DNA of 34,200 bases from Roseiarcus sp050013915 (GTDB lineage: Bacteria; Pseudomonadota; Alphaproteobacteria; Rhizobiales; Beijerinckiaceae): contig JBEKEI010000029.1 of assembly GCA_050013915.1 (NCBI GenBank), forward strand, positions 1 through 34,200. Direction: 5' to 3'. Made by a program: the position numbers and the translations under genes. The notes below the pieces were generated by a model. The model had not been told where the DNA came from, did not search any database, and saw nothing but the letters and a program-made list of their open reading frames with translations. Position 1 is the stretch's first letter, and every line of letters begins with the position of its first letter. Of this stretch, positions 22,878 through 31,664 are shown piece after piece.

Positions 22878-25610
22878 TCACGGGCTTGCGCCGGGGGCGG
22901 CGGGCGCGACGTGGGTCGGATCGTCCTGCTCGGTCGGATTGAGCAACAGCGCGATGAGCCCTGTCCATCCCGTTTGATGCGAGGCGCCCAGCCCGCGCCC
23001 GGTGTCGCCGTGAAAGTATTCGTAGAACAGCAGATTGTCGCGAAAGTTGGCGTCCTCCCACTGGCGATTGGATTCGCCGAGATAGGCGCGCCGGCCGGCG
23101 CCATCCTTGAGGAACAGCCCGTGCAGGCGCCGGGTCAACTCCAGCGCGACGCCTTCGAGCGAGAGAAATTTCCCCGATCTGGTCGGGCACTCGATCTGGA
23201 AGGCGTCGCCGTGGAATTTGTGGAGCTTATGGAGCGCCTCGACAATGAGATAGTTGATCGGCATCCAGATCGGGCCGCGCCAGTTCGAGTTTCCGCCGTA
23301 GATCCTGGTGGTCCCCTCGCCTGGCGTGTAGGCGACGCTGAAGCTTTCGCCGCTCTGCCGGAGCAGGAAGGGATGGTCCTGGTGGTATTTCGAGACGGAC
23401 CGGATCCCGAAATCCGACAGGAACTCCTCTTCATCCAGCATGCGTGACAGGACGCAGGTCAGCCGGTAGCGCCGCACCAGCGACAACAAGCGAAACCCCT
23501 GCGGGTTGGGCTGGCGCCAGTTCGACACGAGCCGCGCCAGATCGGGTCGATGTTCGACGAACCAGTCGAGCCGCTCGGCGAACGTCGGCAGCGCGGTCGT
23601 GAAGTCTTCGTGGAGCACCTCGACCGCCAGCAGCGGCACGAGGCCGACGATCGAGCGGATGCGCAGCACCTGGCCCGCGTGGCCCGGGGTCCGAAGAACA
23701 TCGTAGTAGAACTTGTCCTGGTCGTCCCACAAGCCTGTGTCATTCGCCCCGCCGGTGGCGTGGACGGCCTCGGCGATATAGATGAAATGCTCGAAAAACT
23801 TGGTCGCGAGATCCTCGAACACGTGGTTGGCCAGGGAGAGTTCCAGCGCAATGCGCATCATGTTGAGCGCAAACGCCGAGACCCAGGCGGTGCCGTCGGA
23901 TTGGTCGAGATAGCCGCCGCCCGGCAGGGGCGTGCGCAAATCAAACAGGCCGATATTGTCGAGACCGAGGAATCCGCCTTGAAAAATATTGCGCCCGTCA
24001 TGGTCCTCGCGGTTGACCCACCAAGTGAAGTTCAACATCAGCTTGTGAAAGACGCGCTCCAGGAATACGGCGTCGCCGGCGCCGGACTGCTTGCGATCGA
24101 TCTCATAGATTTGCAGCGCGGCCCAGGCCTGCACCGGCGGATTCACATCGCTGAAATTCCATTCATAGGCAGGCATCTGGCCGTCGGGATGGAGCGCGCG
24201 CGCCTGGGTGAGCAGGATCAATTGCCCCTTGGCGAATTGCGGATCGATCAGCGCGAACGTCACGCAATGGAACGCGAGGTCCCAGGCTGCGAACCAGGGA
24301 TATTCCCAGGCGTCGGGCATCGACATGACGTCGCCCGGCGAGAGATCGCCGACCACGCCCATCGCCAGATGGTCCCATTGCGCGTTGCGCCCCTCCTCGC
24401 GCGCCGGCGGCGGCGCCGGCTGCGAGGGATCGCCTTGCAGCCATCGACGGACGTCATAGCCGTAGAATTGTTTGCACCACAGCATTCCTGCAAAGGCCTG
24501 GCGCTGCACCAGCCGCTGATCCGGATCCGCGACGCCCGATTGCACGGCGGCGTAGAATTCGTCGGCCTCGGCTCGTCGCGCAGCAAAGACGGCGTCGGCG
24601 CCGACAGTCCGCGCCGTGCCGTCGCTCCGCTTCAGCCTGACGCAGGCCGACCGGCTTCCGCCGCCGGCGACATCCAGCACGTAATGAGCGGCGGCCTTGG
24701 TGCCGCGGCGCTGCGGATTGACCGCCGACCGGTCGCCCTTGACGACGGCGTCGTTGACGCCATCCTTGAAATAGCCGGCGGCCTGGGCGCCGTGGAGCCG
24801 GCGGCTGTTGGTGTCGTTGTCGCAAAACAGCAATGCCGCCGCGCCTTCGCAGGCCATCCGCATCGGCGGCAGATTGGGATGAGCGACGAGGATTCCTTCG
24901 GCGCCGTCCGCCTCCAGCCGCGGCTTGGCCGGAACCGGATTCCACGCCCAGATGTTGCGCGCCCAGATTTGCGGCAGGACATGGAGCCTCGCGCGCGCGG
25001 CGCCGCGATTGTGCGCGGTGACGCGCAGGAGAATGTCGTCCGGGGCGGCTTTCGCATATTCGATCTCGACGTCGAAATAGCGGTCGTCGTCGAAGATCCC
25101 GGTGTCGATCAGCTCATATTCGCGCTCATCCAGCCCGCGCGCCGCGTTGACCGCCACCAGCTGGTCATAGGGGAACGCAGCCTGCGGATATTTGTAGAGC
25201 ATCTTCATATAGGCGTGGGTCGGCACGCCATCGAGATAGTAATAGAGTTCCTTGACGTCTTCGCCGTGATTGCCTTCGGCGTTGGTCAAGCCGAACAGCC
25301 GCTCTTTCAGAATGGGGTCATGACCGTTCCACAGCGCGACGCTCATGCAGATTTGCAGCTTGTCGTCGGCAAACCCGCCCAGCCCATCCTCACCCCAGCG
25401 ATAGGCGCGGCTGCGAGAATCGTCATGGGGAAAATATTCCCATGCCGAGCCGTCCGCGCTGTAATCCTCTCGCACGGTGCCCCATTGCCGTTCGCTGAGG
25501 TAAGGCCCCCATCGGCGCCAGGGGGCGCCCGACGAAAGATCGGCGAGTCGACGGCCCTCCTGGGTGCCCTCGACGCGGGTGGCCGGCGAATCGGGCGCTT
25601 CGATCGTCAC
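22878..25610 (-). CDS. GH63-type glycoside hydrolase
   Basis: A 910-residue protein of the bacterial GH63-like family (alpha/alpha-barrel glucosidases; relatives include mannosylglycerate hydrolases and YgjK). The N-terminal beta domain opens with WGPYLSERQWGTVREDYSADG and has the family's AYRWGEDGLGGF. The barrel includes YPWFAAWDLAFHCVTFALID, where the Asp is a candidate general acid, then PAYEWNFSDVNPPVQAWA, GGNSNWRGPIWMPINYL and GASHQTGWTGLIALLLNP. No signal peptide is seen, so it is probably cytoplasmic. The GTG start at 25610 follows GGAGAAG and lies 77 bases after the RND pump stop. A retaining or inverting mode and the natural sugar cannot be stated. Confidence 0.85.
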   Translation of the reverse strand: MTIEAPDSPATRVEGTQEGRRLADLSSGAPWRRWGPYLSERQWGTVREDYSADGSAWEYFPHDDSRSRAYRWGEDGLGGFADDKLQICMSVALWNGHDPILKERLFGLTNAEGNHGEDVKELYYYLDGVPTHAYMKMLYKYPQAAFPYDQLVAVNAARGLDEREYELIDTGIFDDDRYFDVEIEYAKAAPDDILLRVTAHNRGAARARLHVLPQIWARNIWAWNPVPAKPRLEADGAEGILVAHPNLPPMRMACEGAAALLFCDNDTNSRRLHGAQAAGYFKDGVNDAVVKGDRSAVNPQRRGTKAAAHYVLDVAGGGSRSACVRLKRSDGTARTVGADAVFAARRAEADEFYAAVQSGVADPDQRLVQRQAFAGMLWCKQFYGYDVRRWLQGDPSQPAPPPAREEGRNAQWDHLAMGVVGDLSPGDVMSMPDAWEYPWFAAWDLAFHCVTFALIDPQFAKGQLILLTQARALHPDGQMPAYEWNFSDVNPPVQAWAALQIYEIDRKQSGAGDAVFLERVFHKLMLNFTWWVNREDHDGRNIFQGGFLGLDNIGLFDLRTPLPGGGYLDQSDGTAWVSAFALNMMRIALELSLANHVFEDLATKFFEHFIYIAEAVHATGGANDTGLWDDQDKFYYDVLRTPGHAGQVLRIRSIVGLVPLLAVEVLHEDFTTALPTFAERLDWFVEHRPDLARLVSNWRQPNPQGFRLLSLVRRYRLTCVLSRMLDEEEFLSDFGIRSVSKYHQDHPFLLRQSGESFSVAYTPGEGTTRIYGGNSNWRGPIWMPINYLIVEALHKLHKFHGDAFQIECPTRSGKFLSLEGVALELTRRLHGLFLKDGAGRRAYLGESNRQWEDANFRDNLLFYEYFHGDTGRGLGASHQTGWTGLIALLLNPTEQDDPTHVAPAAPGASP

Positions 25611-25687
25611 GTGCTGGGCTTCTCCGGAATTCTCGGACGCAACGCCGACAATCGGGCCGGCGTTCCAGCTGCCGGGCCTCGCGCCGC

Positions 25688-28600
25688 TCAGGTCGTGGCG
25701 ACGCCTTCCCTATTGGGCTGGCGCTCCTCCCGGGGTCCGGCGGCGCGCCGGCCCAGCAGCCAATCGGACAACTCGTCGAGATAGATATAAATGACCGGCG
25801 TGGTGAACAGCGTCAGCGCCTGACTTACGATGAGGCCGCCGACCATCGCGTAACCGAGCGGCTGCCTGACCTCGGAGCCGGTGCCAGTCCCAAGCATGAG
25901 TGGTATGCCCCCGAGCATCGCCGCCATCGTCGTCATCATGATCGGTCGGAAGCGAAGCAGCGCCGCGCGCCGCACGGCGTCATGAGCGGACAGATGATCG
26001 TCCCGCTCCGCGACGATGGCGAAATCGACCAGCATGATGCCGTTCTTCTTCACGATGCCGATCAGCAGAATGACGCCGATCAACGCGATGAGGCTGAAAT
26101 CGAAATGAAACAGCATCAGCATGGCGAGGGCGCCGACGCCCGCCGAGGGCAGCGTCGAGAGGATCGTCAGCGGGTGGACGTAGCTCTCATAGAGAATGCC
26201 GAGGATCAGATAGACGACGACCAACGCCGCGACGATCAGCAGCGGCACTGTCGTCAGCGAGGCCTGGAAGGCCTGGGCGTTGCCCTGAAAGCTGGTGCTG
26301 ACGGTGGCGGGAAGCTTCAGCGCGTTCTGCGCGCGCTGGATTGCCTCGGTCGCCTGGCTGAGAGCTGCGCCCGGCGCCAGATTGAAGCTGATGGTCGTCG
26401 CCGGGAACTGGCCCTGGTGGTTGATCGACAGAGGTTGGACGGGCGTCGTCGTCCATTTCGCGAAGGTGGAGAGCGGCGCCTCGCCGCCGGTCGTCGTCGA
26501 TTTCAGAAAGATCTTGTCGAGAGTCGCCAAATCGTTCTGGAGGCTCGGCAGGACCTCCATGATCACCTCGTAGCTCGACAACTGGGTGAAATACAGGGCG
26601 ATCTGACGCTGGCCGAAGGCGTCGTAGAGCGTGTCGTCGATCGTCTGCGCCGTCAACCCGTAGCGCGAGGCCTGATCGCGATCAAAGGTCAGCGTCAGCG
26701 TCGTGCCCGCGGTCTCCTGGTCGGAGGCGACGTCGCGCAGTTCGGGCAGGCTCTGCATCCTGGCGAGCATTTTCGGCGCCCATTCGTTCAGTTCGCCGAA
26801 ATCGGAATCCTGGAGGGTGTACTGGTATTGGGTGCGCGAGGCGCGTCCGCCGACGGTCACGTCCTGCGCCGCCTGAAGAAATAGCTTCGCGCCTTCGACC
26901 TTGTCGAGCTGCGGACCCAATCGCGCGATGATCTGACCAGCGTTCGCCGTGCGTTGATTGCGCGGTTTCAAGGTAATGAACATCCGCCCGGTATTGAGCG
27001 GATTGCCGGCGCCGCCCATCGCCATCGCCACGTGGTCGACGGCCGGATCCTTCTGGACGACTGCGCCGAGCGCGGCCTGATGTCTCATCATGTCGGTGAT
27101 GGAAATGTCCTGTGCAGCCTCGGATATGCCGGTGATCAACCCGGTGTCCTGCTGAGGGAAGAAACCCTTCGGGATGATGACGAAGAGATAAACCGACAAG
27201 GCCAGCGTCCCGAGAAAAACAAGCAACGTGACAAATCGGTATTCGAGCACGATGTCGAGACCCCGCTCGTAGCCATTCAACATCGCCTCGAATCCGCGCT
27301 CGCTCAGGGCGTACAGACGGCCGTGATGGGCCTCTTTCCCCGATTTCAGGAAGCGCGAGGCCATCATCGGCGTCAGCGTCAGCGAAACTACGGCCGAAAC
27401 GACGATGGTCATCGACAGCGTCACCGCGAATTCGCGAAACAGCCTCCCGATGATGCCGCCCATCAGCAGAAGCGGAATCAGCACAGCGATCAGAGAAATG
27501 CTGATCGACATGATGGTGAAGCCGATCTCGCGCGAACCTCGCAACGCCGCCGCGAACGGCGCTTCGCCCTCCTCGATGTAGCGCGTGATGTTCTCGAGCA
27601 TGACGATCGCGTCGTCGACCACGAAGCCGACGGAAATCGTCAACGCCATCAGCGATAGATTGTCGAGAGTGTAGCCCGCGCTCCACATCAGCGCGCAGGC
27701 GCCGAGCAACGCCAAGGGCACCGTGACGCTCGGGATGATCGTCGCCCAGAGATTGCGCAGGAAGACGAAGATCACCATCACTACGAGCGCGATGGTGAGC
27801 AGGAGCGTGAACTGCACGTCATGAACTGAAGCCCGGATCGTCTGGGTGCGGTCGCTCAATGTGAAAATCTTGATCGCCGGCGGCATCGACGCCTTGATGC
27901 GCGGCAGCTCGGCCATGATCTTGTCGACAGTGTCGATGACATTGGCGCCAGGCTGCTTGTAGATCACCAGAAATATGCTGCGCTTGCCATCGGCCCAGGC
28001 CGCCTGCGTCGTGTCCTGCGGGCCGGTCACCGCCTGGCCGACGTCGCGCACGCGCAGCGCGCCGCCGTCGCGGTAGGCGATGATGACGTTGTTCCAATTC
28101 TTCGGCTGGGTGAGCTGATCGTTGGTGTAGATCGTGAATGCGCGGGTCCCGCTGTAGATCGTGCCCTTGGGATCGTCCACCGTAGCCACCGAGAGGGGCG
28201 TTCGCACGTCTTCGAGCGACAGGCCTTTGGCGACCAGCTTGGCCGGGTCGAGCTGGATACGGATCGCCGGTTTTTGCTGGCCACCGACGGTGACTTGCGC
28301 GACACCGGCGATCTGACTGACCTGTTGGACGAGCTTGGTCTCGATATTGTCGTCGACCTCGGTCAGCGGCAGCGTCTCGGAGGTGGCGGCGAGCAGAAGG
28401 ATGGGCGAGTCCGCCGGATTGACCTTCTTGTAGCTCGGCGGAGTTGGCAGATCCTTCGGCAATTGCCCGCCCGCGGCGTTGATCGCGGCCAGCACGTCGC
28501 TCGACGCGCCGTCGATGTCGCGGCTGAGGTCGAACTGAATGGTGATCGCAGTCGACCCGAGCGTGCTGATCGAGGTCATTTGCGAGACGCCTGCAATCTG

Positions 28601-28822
28601 CGCGAATTGGGTCTCGAGCGGCTGGGCGACGGCGGAGGCCATGGTCTCGGGACTAGCGCCGGGAAGCAGCGCCGAAACCTGAAGGGTGGGGAAGTCGACC
28701 TGGGGCAGCGGCGCGACCGGCAATCTCGGATAGGCGACGATGCCGACGAACAGAATGCCGACCATCAGCAGCGAGGTCGCGATCGGATGCCGGATGAACG
28801 GCTCGGAGATGTTGCCCGCCAT
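25688..28822 (-). CDS. RND multidrug efflux pump, MdtB/MdtC-like
   Basis: A 1044-residue inner-membrane pump of the HAE1/RND family. The N-terminus has FIRHPIATSLLMVGILFVGIVAYPRLPVAPLPQVDFPTLQV, the first helix and porter start. The proton-relay Asp pair is in SVGFVVDDAIVMLENI, and the partner Lys in GIVKKNGIMLVDFAIVAER. Two large periplasmic loops and 12 helices are evident from the hydrophobic pattern. Length and pattern are closest to MdtB/MdtC and the related single-pump systems. The ATG is 2 bases after the adaptor gene stop. It would use the proton gradient to drive drug export through an outer-membrane channel encoded elsewhere. Confidence 0.96.
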   Translation of the reverse strand: MAGNISEPFIRHPIATSLLMVGILFVGIVAYPRLPVAPLPQVDFPTLQVSALLPGASPETMASAVAQPLETQFAQIAGVSQMTSISTLGSTAITIQFDLSRDIDGASSDVLAAINAAGGQLPKDLPTPPSYKKVNPADSPILLLAATSETLPLTEVDDNIETKLVQQVSQIAGVAQVTVGGQQKPAIRIQLDPAKLVAKGLSLEDVRTPLSVATVDDPKGTIYSGTRAFTIYTNDQLTQPKNWNNVIIAYRDGGALRVRDVGQAVTGPQDTTQAAWADGKRSIFLVIYKQPGANVIDTVDKIMAELPRIKASMPPAIKIFTLSDRTQTIRASVHDVQFTLLLTIALVVMVIFVFLRNLWATIIPSVTVPLALLGACALMWSAGYTLDNLSLMALTISVGFVVDDAIVMLENITRYIEEGEAPFAAALRGSREIGFTIMSISISLIAVLIPLLLMGGIIGRLFREFAVTLSMTIVVSAVVSLTLTPMMASRFLKSGKEAHHGRLYALSERGFEAMLNGYERGLDIVLEYRFVTLLVFLGTLALSVYLFVIIPKGFFPQQDTGLITGISEAAQDISITDMMRHQAALGAVVQKDPAVDHVAMAMGGAGNPLNTGRMFITLKPRNQRTANAGQIIARLGPQLDKVEGAKLFLQAAQDVTVGGRASRTQYQYTLQDSDFGELNEWAPKMLARMQSLPELRDVASDQETAGTTLTLTFDRDQASRYGLTAQTIDDTLYDAFGQRQIALYFTQLSSYEVIMEVLPSLQNDLATLDKIFLKSTTTGGEAPLSTFAKWTTTPVQPLSINHQGQFPATTISFNLAPGAALSQATEAIQRAQNALKLPATVSTSFQGNAQAFQASLTTVPLLIVAALVVVYLILGILYESYVHPLTILSTLPSAGVGALAMLMLFHFDFSLIALIGVILLIGIVKKNGIMLVDFAIVAERDDHLSAHDAVRRAALLRFRPIMMTTMAAMLGGIPLMLGTGTGSEVRQPLGYAMVGGLIVSQALTLFTTPVIYIYLDELSDWLLGRRAAGPREERQPNREGVATT

Positions 28823-28824
28823 GA

Positions 28825-30042
28825 CTAGGGCGCCTTGGCGGGAGCGTTCTGCATCGCCTGTTCGGGCGCGGCGGGAGAGGCCGCCTCGTTCGGCTGGACC
28901 AGCGCGCCTTGCTGGAGCCGGTATTGCCCCGAGGTCACCACCCTCTGGCCGGGCGACAACCCCTGCGAGACGACAGCCAGCCCGTTGCCCTCCTGACCGA
29001 CCTTGATGTCGTGCGTCTCGACCTTATTGTCGTCCCCGACGACGTAGGCGTAGAGGCCGTTCGGTCCGCGCTGGACGGTATCGGCGGGCACCACCGCAAC
29101 CTGCTTCAACGTCTCGACCAGCAGGAGCGTCGAAACCGAAAGGCCGGGCCACAAGGCGTTGTCGGCGTTCTCGAATGTCGCTTTCATGCGGATGTCGCCG
29201 CTCGCCTGGTCGACCGCGTTGTTGACGAGGGCGAGCTTGCCTTGCGAGAGCTTTGTCTGACCGTCCGAACTCAGCGCGGTCACCGGCACCATGCCCGCGG
29301 CGAGCGCTTGATTGATTTGCGGAATGTCCTCCTCGGGAGCCGTGAACACCACCGAGATCGGTTGCAATTTGACGATCGTCACGATGCCCGTCGTGCTGGC
29401 CGCATGGACGATGTTGCCGGGATCGACGAGGCGGAAGCCGGTTCTCCCGGAGAGCGGCGATCGGATCGTCGTATAGCTCACCTGCGTCTGGGCGTTGTCG
29501 ATCGCCGCTTGGTCGCCCTTGATCTGCGCAATCAGTTGGTCGACCGTCGCCTGTTGAGTGTCGAGTTGTTGACGCGAGGCGAAATCCTGTTGTGCGAGGG
29601 TGGAATAGCGTTGGAGGTTGAGTTGCGCGTTCTTGAGGCTCGCTTCGTCCTGCGCCTTCTTCGCGAGCGCTTGATCGAGGGCCGCCTGATATGGCCGCGG
29701 ATCGATCTGCGCGAGAATGTCGCCCTCCTTGACCATCTGGCCCTGTTTGAAATCGACCTTGACGACCTCGCCGTCGACGCGACTGCTCACGGTGACGGTG
29801 TCGTAAGGCTCGACGACGCCGAGCCCGTTCAAATAAACCGGGAAATCGGCTGTCTGCACCTCGGCGACAGTCACCGGAATCGCCGCGGGCTGTGGCTCGC
29901 CGCCATCGGCCCGGGCCGCCGCCCCTGCGCCATTCCCGACAAACTGGCGCCACGCAAGATACGCCCCGAGCCCGACCGCCAAGACGACAATCGCCAGCGT
30001 CCAACCGCGGCGGAAGCGCGCGCCATGAGCAGATGAGGCCAC
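28825..30042 (-). CDS. RND efflux periplasmic adaptor, MdtA-like
   Basis: A 405-residue membrane-fusion protein. An N-terminal hydrophobic anchor (WTLAIVVLAVGLGAYLAW) is followed by the lipoyl/biotinyl-like domain (GEVVKVDFKQGQMVKEGDILAQIDPRPYQAALDQA). A coiled-coil hairpin of about 80 residues (KKAQDEASLKNAQLNLQRY ... AAIDNAQTQV) comes next, then IRSPLSGRTGFRLVDPGNIV and beta-barrel domains. GTG at 30042 is chosen because GGAGGG sits just upstream; a TTG at 30102 is in frame but has no ribosome site. Only 2 bases separate it from the pump gene. It links the pump to an outer-membrane factor, which is not encoded here. Confidence 0.94.
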   Translation of the reverse strand: MASSAHGARFRRGWTLAIVVLAVGLGAYLAWRQFVGNGAGAAARADGGEPQPAAIPVTVAEVQTADFPVYLNGLGVVEPYDTVTVSSRVDGEVVKVDFKQGQMVKEGDILAQIDPRPYQAALDQALAKKAQDEASLKNAQLNLQRYSTLAQQDFASRQQLDTQQATVDQLIAQIKGDQAAIDNAQTQVSYTTIRSPLSGRTGFRLVDPGNIVHAASTTGIVTIVKLQPISVVFTAPEEDIPQINQALAAGMVPVTALSSDGQTKLSQGKLALVNNAVDQASGDIRMKATFENADNALWPGLSVSTLLLVETLKQVAVVPADTVQRGPNGLYAYVVGDDNKVETHDIKVGQEGNGLAVVSQGLSPGQRVVTSGQYRLQQGALVQPNEAASPAAPEQAMQNAPAKAP

Positions 30043-30428
30043 AACACCCTCCAACGAGTCACGAATGCCGCGAACGCGAAATGGTTCCGCGACGAGCGTC
30101 AAGCGAGCCCGCAGCGCCCGGCCGGTGGATCGGACGCTCCCGGCGCCAGAGGAGCTCGATCATTCGTGCCGCCCGACTCGCCTGCCGACCCGATCCGGCA
30201 GATGGCCGGCGGCCCGCGCTTTCTCGAACAGGCGCCCGCAGCAGGCGCGAGCGCGGTCGTCATCGACGAAGGTCAGGGGACTTTGCCCGGCCAGGGTGCG
30301 CGGCCCTCAGCCTCGAGGATCGGAATCGCCGTCGATGCCGCGGCCGGAACATCGGGGGTTCCGGCGCGGCGACGCCATTGCACGGATGGCGTCGTCGTCG
30401 CGGCGTTCCCGAACGGACTCGTTCGACG
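30043..30428. other. Non-coding region upstream of the efflux operon
   Basis: This region holds the leader of the RND operon and the 3' end of the alpha/beta hydrolase gene. TTGACG at 30102-30097 (minus) could be a -35 box, but no good -10 follows at 17-18 bases. No gene, tRNA or regulator is seen. Confidence 0.4.
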
Positions 30429-31253
30429 TCACGACTTCAGGAAGGCCAGCAGGTCGGCGTTGATCGTTTCGGCCTGGGTGGTCGGCATGCCGTGCGGAAA
30501 CCCCTTGTAGGTCTTCAACGTCCCGTTCTTCACCAGTTTTGCCGAGAGCGGGCCGGCGTCGGCGTAAGGGACGATCTGATCGTCGTCGCCATGCATGACC
30601 AACACCGGGACAGTGATCCTCTTGAGGTCGTCGGTGAAGTCCGTCTGCGAAAAGGCGACGATGCCGTCGTAATGGGCCTTGGCGCCGCCCATCATGCCCT
30701 GCCGCCACCAGTTTTCGATGATCGCCTCGGAGGATTTCGCTCCGGGCCGATTGAACCCGTAGAATGGCCCCGCCGGCAGATCCCGATAGAACTGCGAGCG
30801 GTTGGCGGCGAGCTGCGCCTGCAATCCATCGAAGACTTCCCTCGGCAGGCCGCCCGGATTTGCCGGCGTCTTCACCATCAACGGAGGCACCGCGCTGATC
30901 AGGACGGCCTTGGCGACGCGGCTTTCGCCATGGCGACCCAGATACCGCGCCACCTCGCCGCCGCCGGTGGAGTGACCGACGTGAACCGCGTCCTTCAGGT
31001 CGAGGTGGGCGGTCAGCGCCGCGAGATCGTCGGCATAGTGATCCATATCGTGCCCGTCGCTCACCTGAGACGAGCGGCCGTGGCCGCGGCGGTCATGAGC
31101 GATGACGCGATAGCCGCGGCCGAGAAAGAACAACATCTGGGCGTCCCAGTCGTCGGCGGAAAGCGGCCAGCCATGGCTGAACACGATGGGCTGGCCTTTG
31201 CCCCAGTCCTTGTAAAAAATCCTGACCCCGTCCCTGGTTGTGATCGTGTCCAT
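30429..31253 (-). CDS. Alpha/beta hydrolase, non-heme chloroperoxidase-like
   Basis: A 274-residue alpha/beta hydrolase of the cofactor-free haloperoxidase/esterase group. TTRDGVRIFYKDWGKGQPIVFSHGWPLSADDW is the characteristic N-terminus with the oxyanion HGW. The nucleophile Ser is in GHSTGG, the acid Asp in HGDDDQIVP, and the His in GFPHGM. The ATG at 31253 is supported by GGGAGAGG 6-8 bases upstream. The frame stays open upstream and encodes an Ala-rich, export-like leader (ASREPSLASRPAALAGGAAF and onward to EASAARA), so a longer exported form cannot be ruled out. These enzymes are serine hydrolases; halogenation is a side reaction in peracid. Confidence 0.92.
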   Translation of the reverse strand: MDTITTRDGVRIFYKDWGKGQPIVFSHGWPLSADDWDAQMLFFLGRGYRVIAHDRRGHGRSSQVSDGHDMDHYADDLAALTAHLDLKDAVHVGHSTGGGEVARYLGRHGESRVAKAVLISAVPPLMVKTPANPGGLPREVFDGLQAQLAANRSQFYRDLPAGPFYGFNRPGAKSSEAIIENWWRQGMMGGAKAHYDGIVAFSQTDFTDDLKRITVPVLVMHGDDDQIVPYADAGPLSAKLVKNGTLKTYKGFPHGMPTTQAETINADLLAFLKS

Positions 31254-31664
31254 CGGATGCCTCTCCCGCTGATTGGAGGATGGTCCCGGCGCTCGCGCTG
31301 CCGAGGCCTCGACGTCGAACCCGGCGATCGCCACGCCACTCAGACTCACGAACGCCGCGCCGCCGGCGAGCGCTGCGGGTCTTGACGCAAGGGACGGTTC
31401 TCTCGAGGCTGCCAACGTCGGCCAATCGCCGCCGCGCGAGGCGGGTCTGCGCAAACCCCCCATGTGCGCCGATTGATTATCGCCCAAAGGACGGCGGGGC
31501 AAGTTGGTGGGGGTTGATTTGGATGAAGCGGCTGAGGAACGTTGCGGCGCTTCATCCGCCGGGCGTCGATCGTGGCGCGCCGTCGCCGCGACGTTCACCA
31601 TCCAGAGGCTGAGGTCGGCCTGGAGGGTCGGCAGCGGCTTTCAGCCTGTCGCGAAGCCACGACC
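31254..31664. other. Upstream region of the alpha/beta hydrolase
   Basis: No separate gene is seen. On the minus strand GATAAT (31481-31476) is a good -10 box, with TTGCCC (31502-31497) 15 bases before it, a shorter spacing than ideal. In-frame coding potential for a leader peptide of the hydrolase runs through 31254-31463. Confidence 0.35.

Noticed and set aside
23550..25784. 744-codon open frame on the + strand
   Set aside because: It is antisense to the GH63 gene and reads as a low-information shadow.
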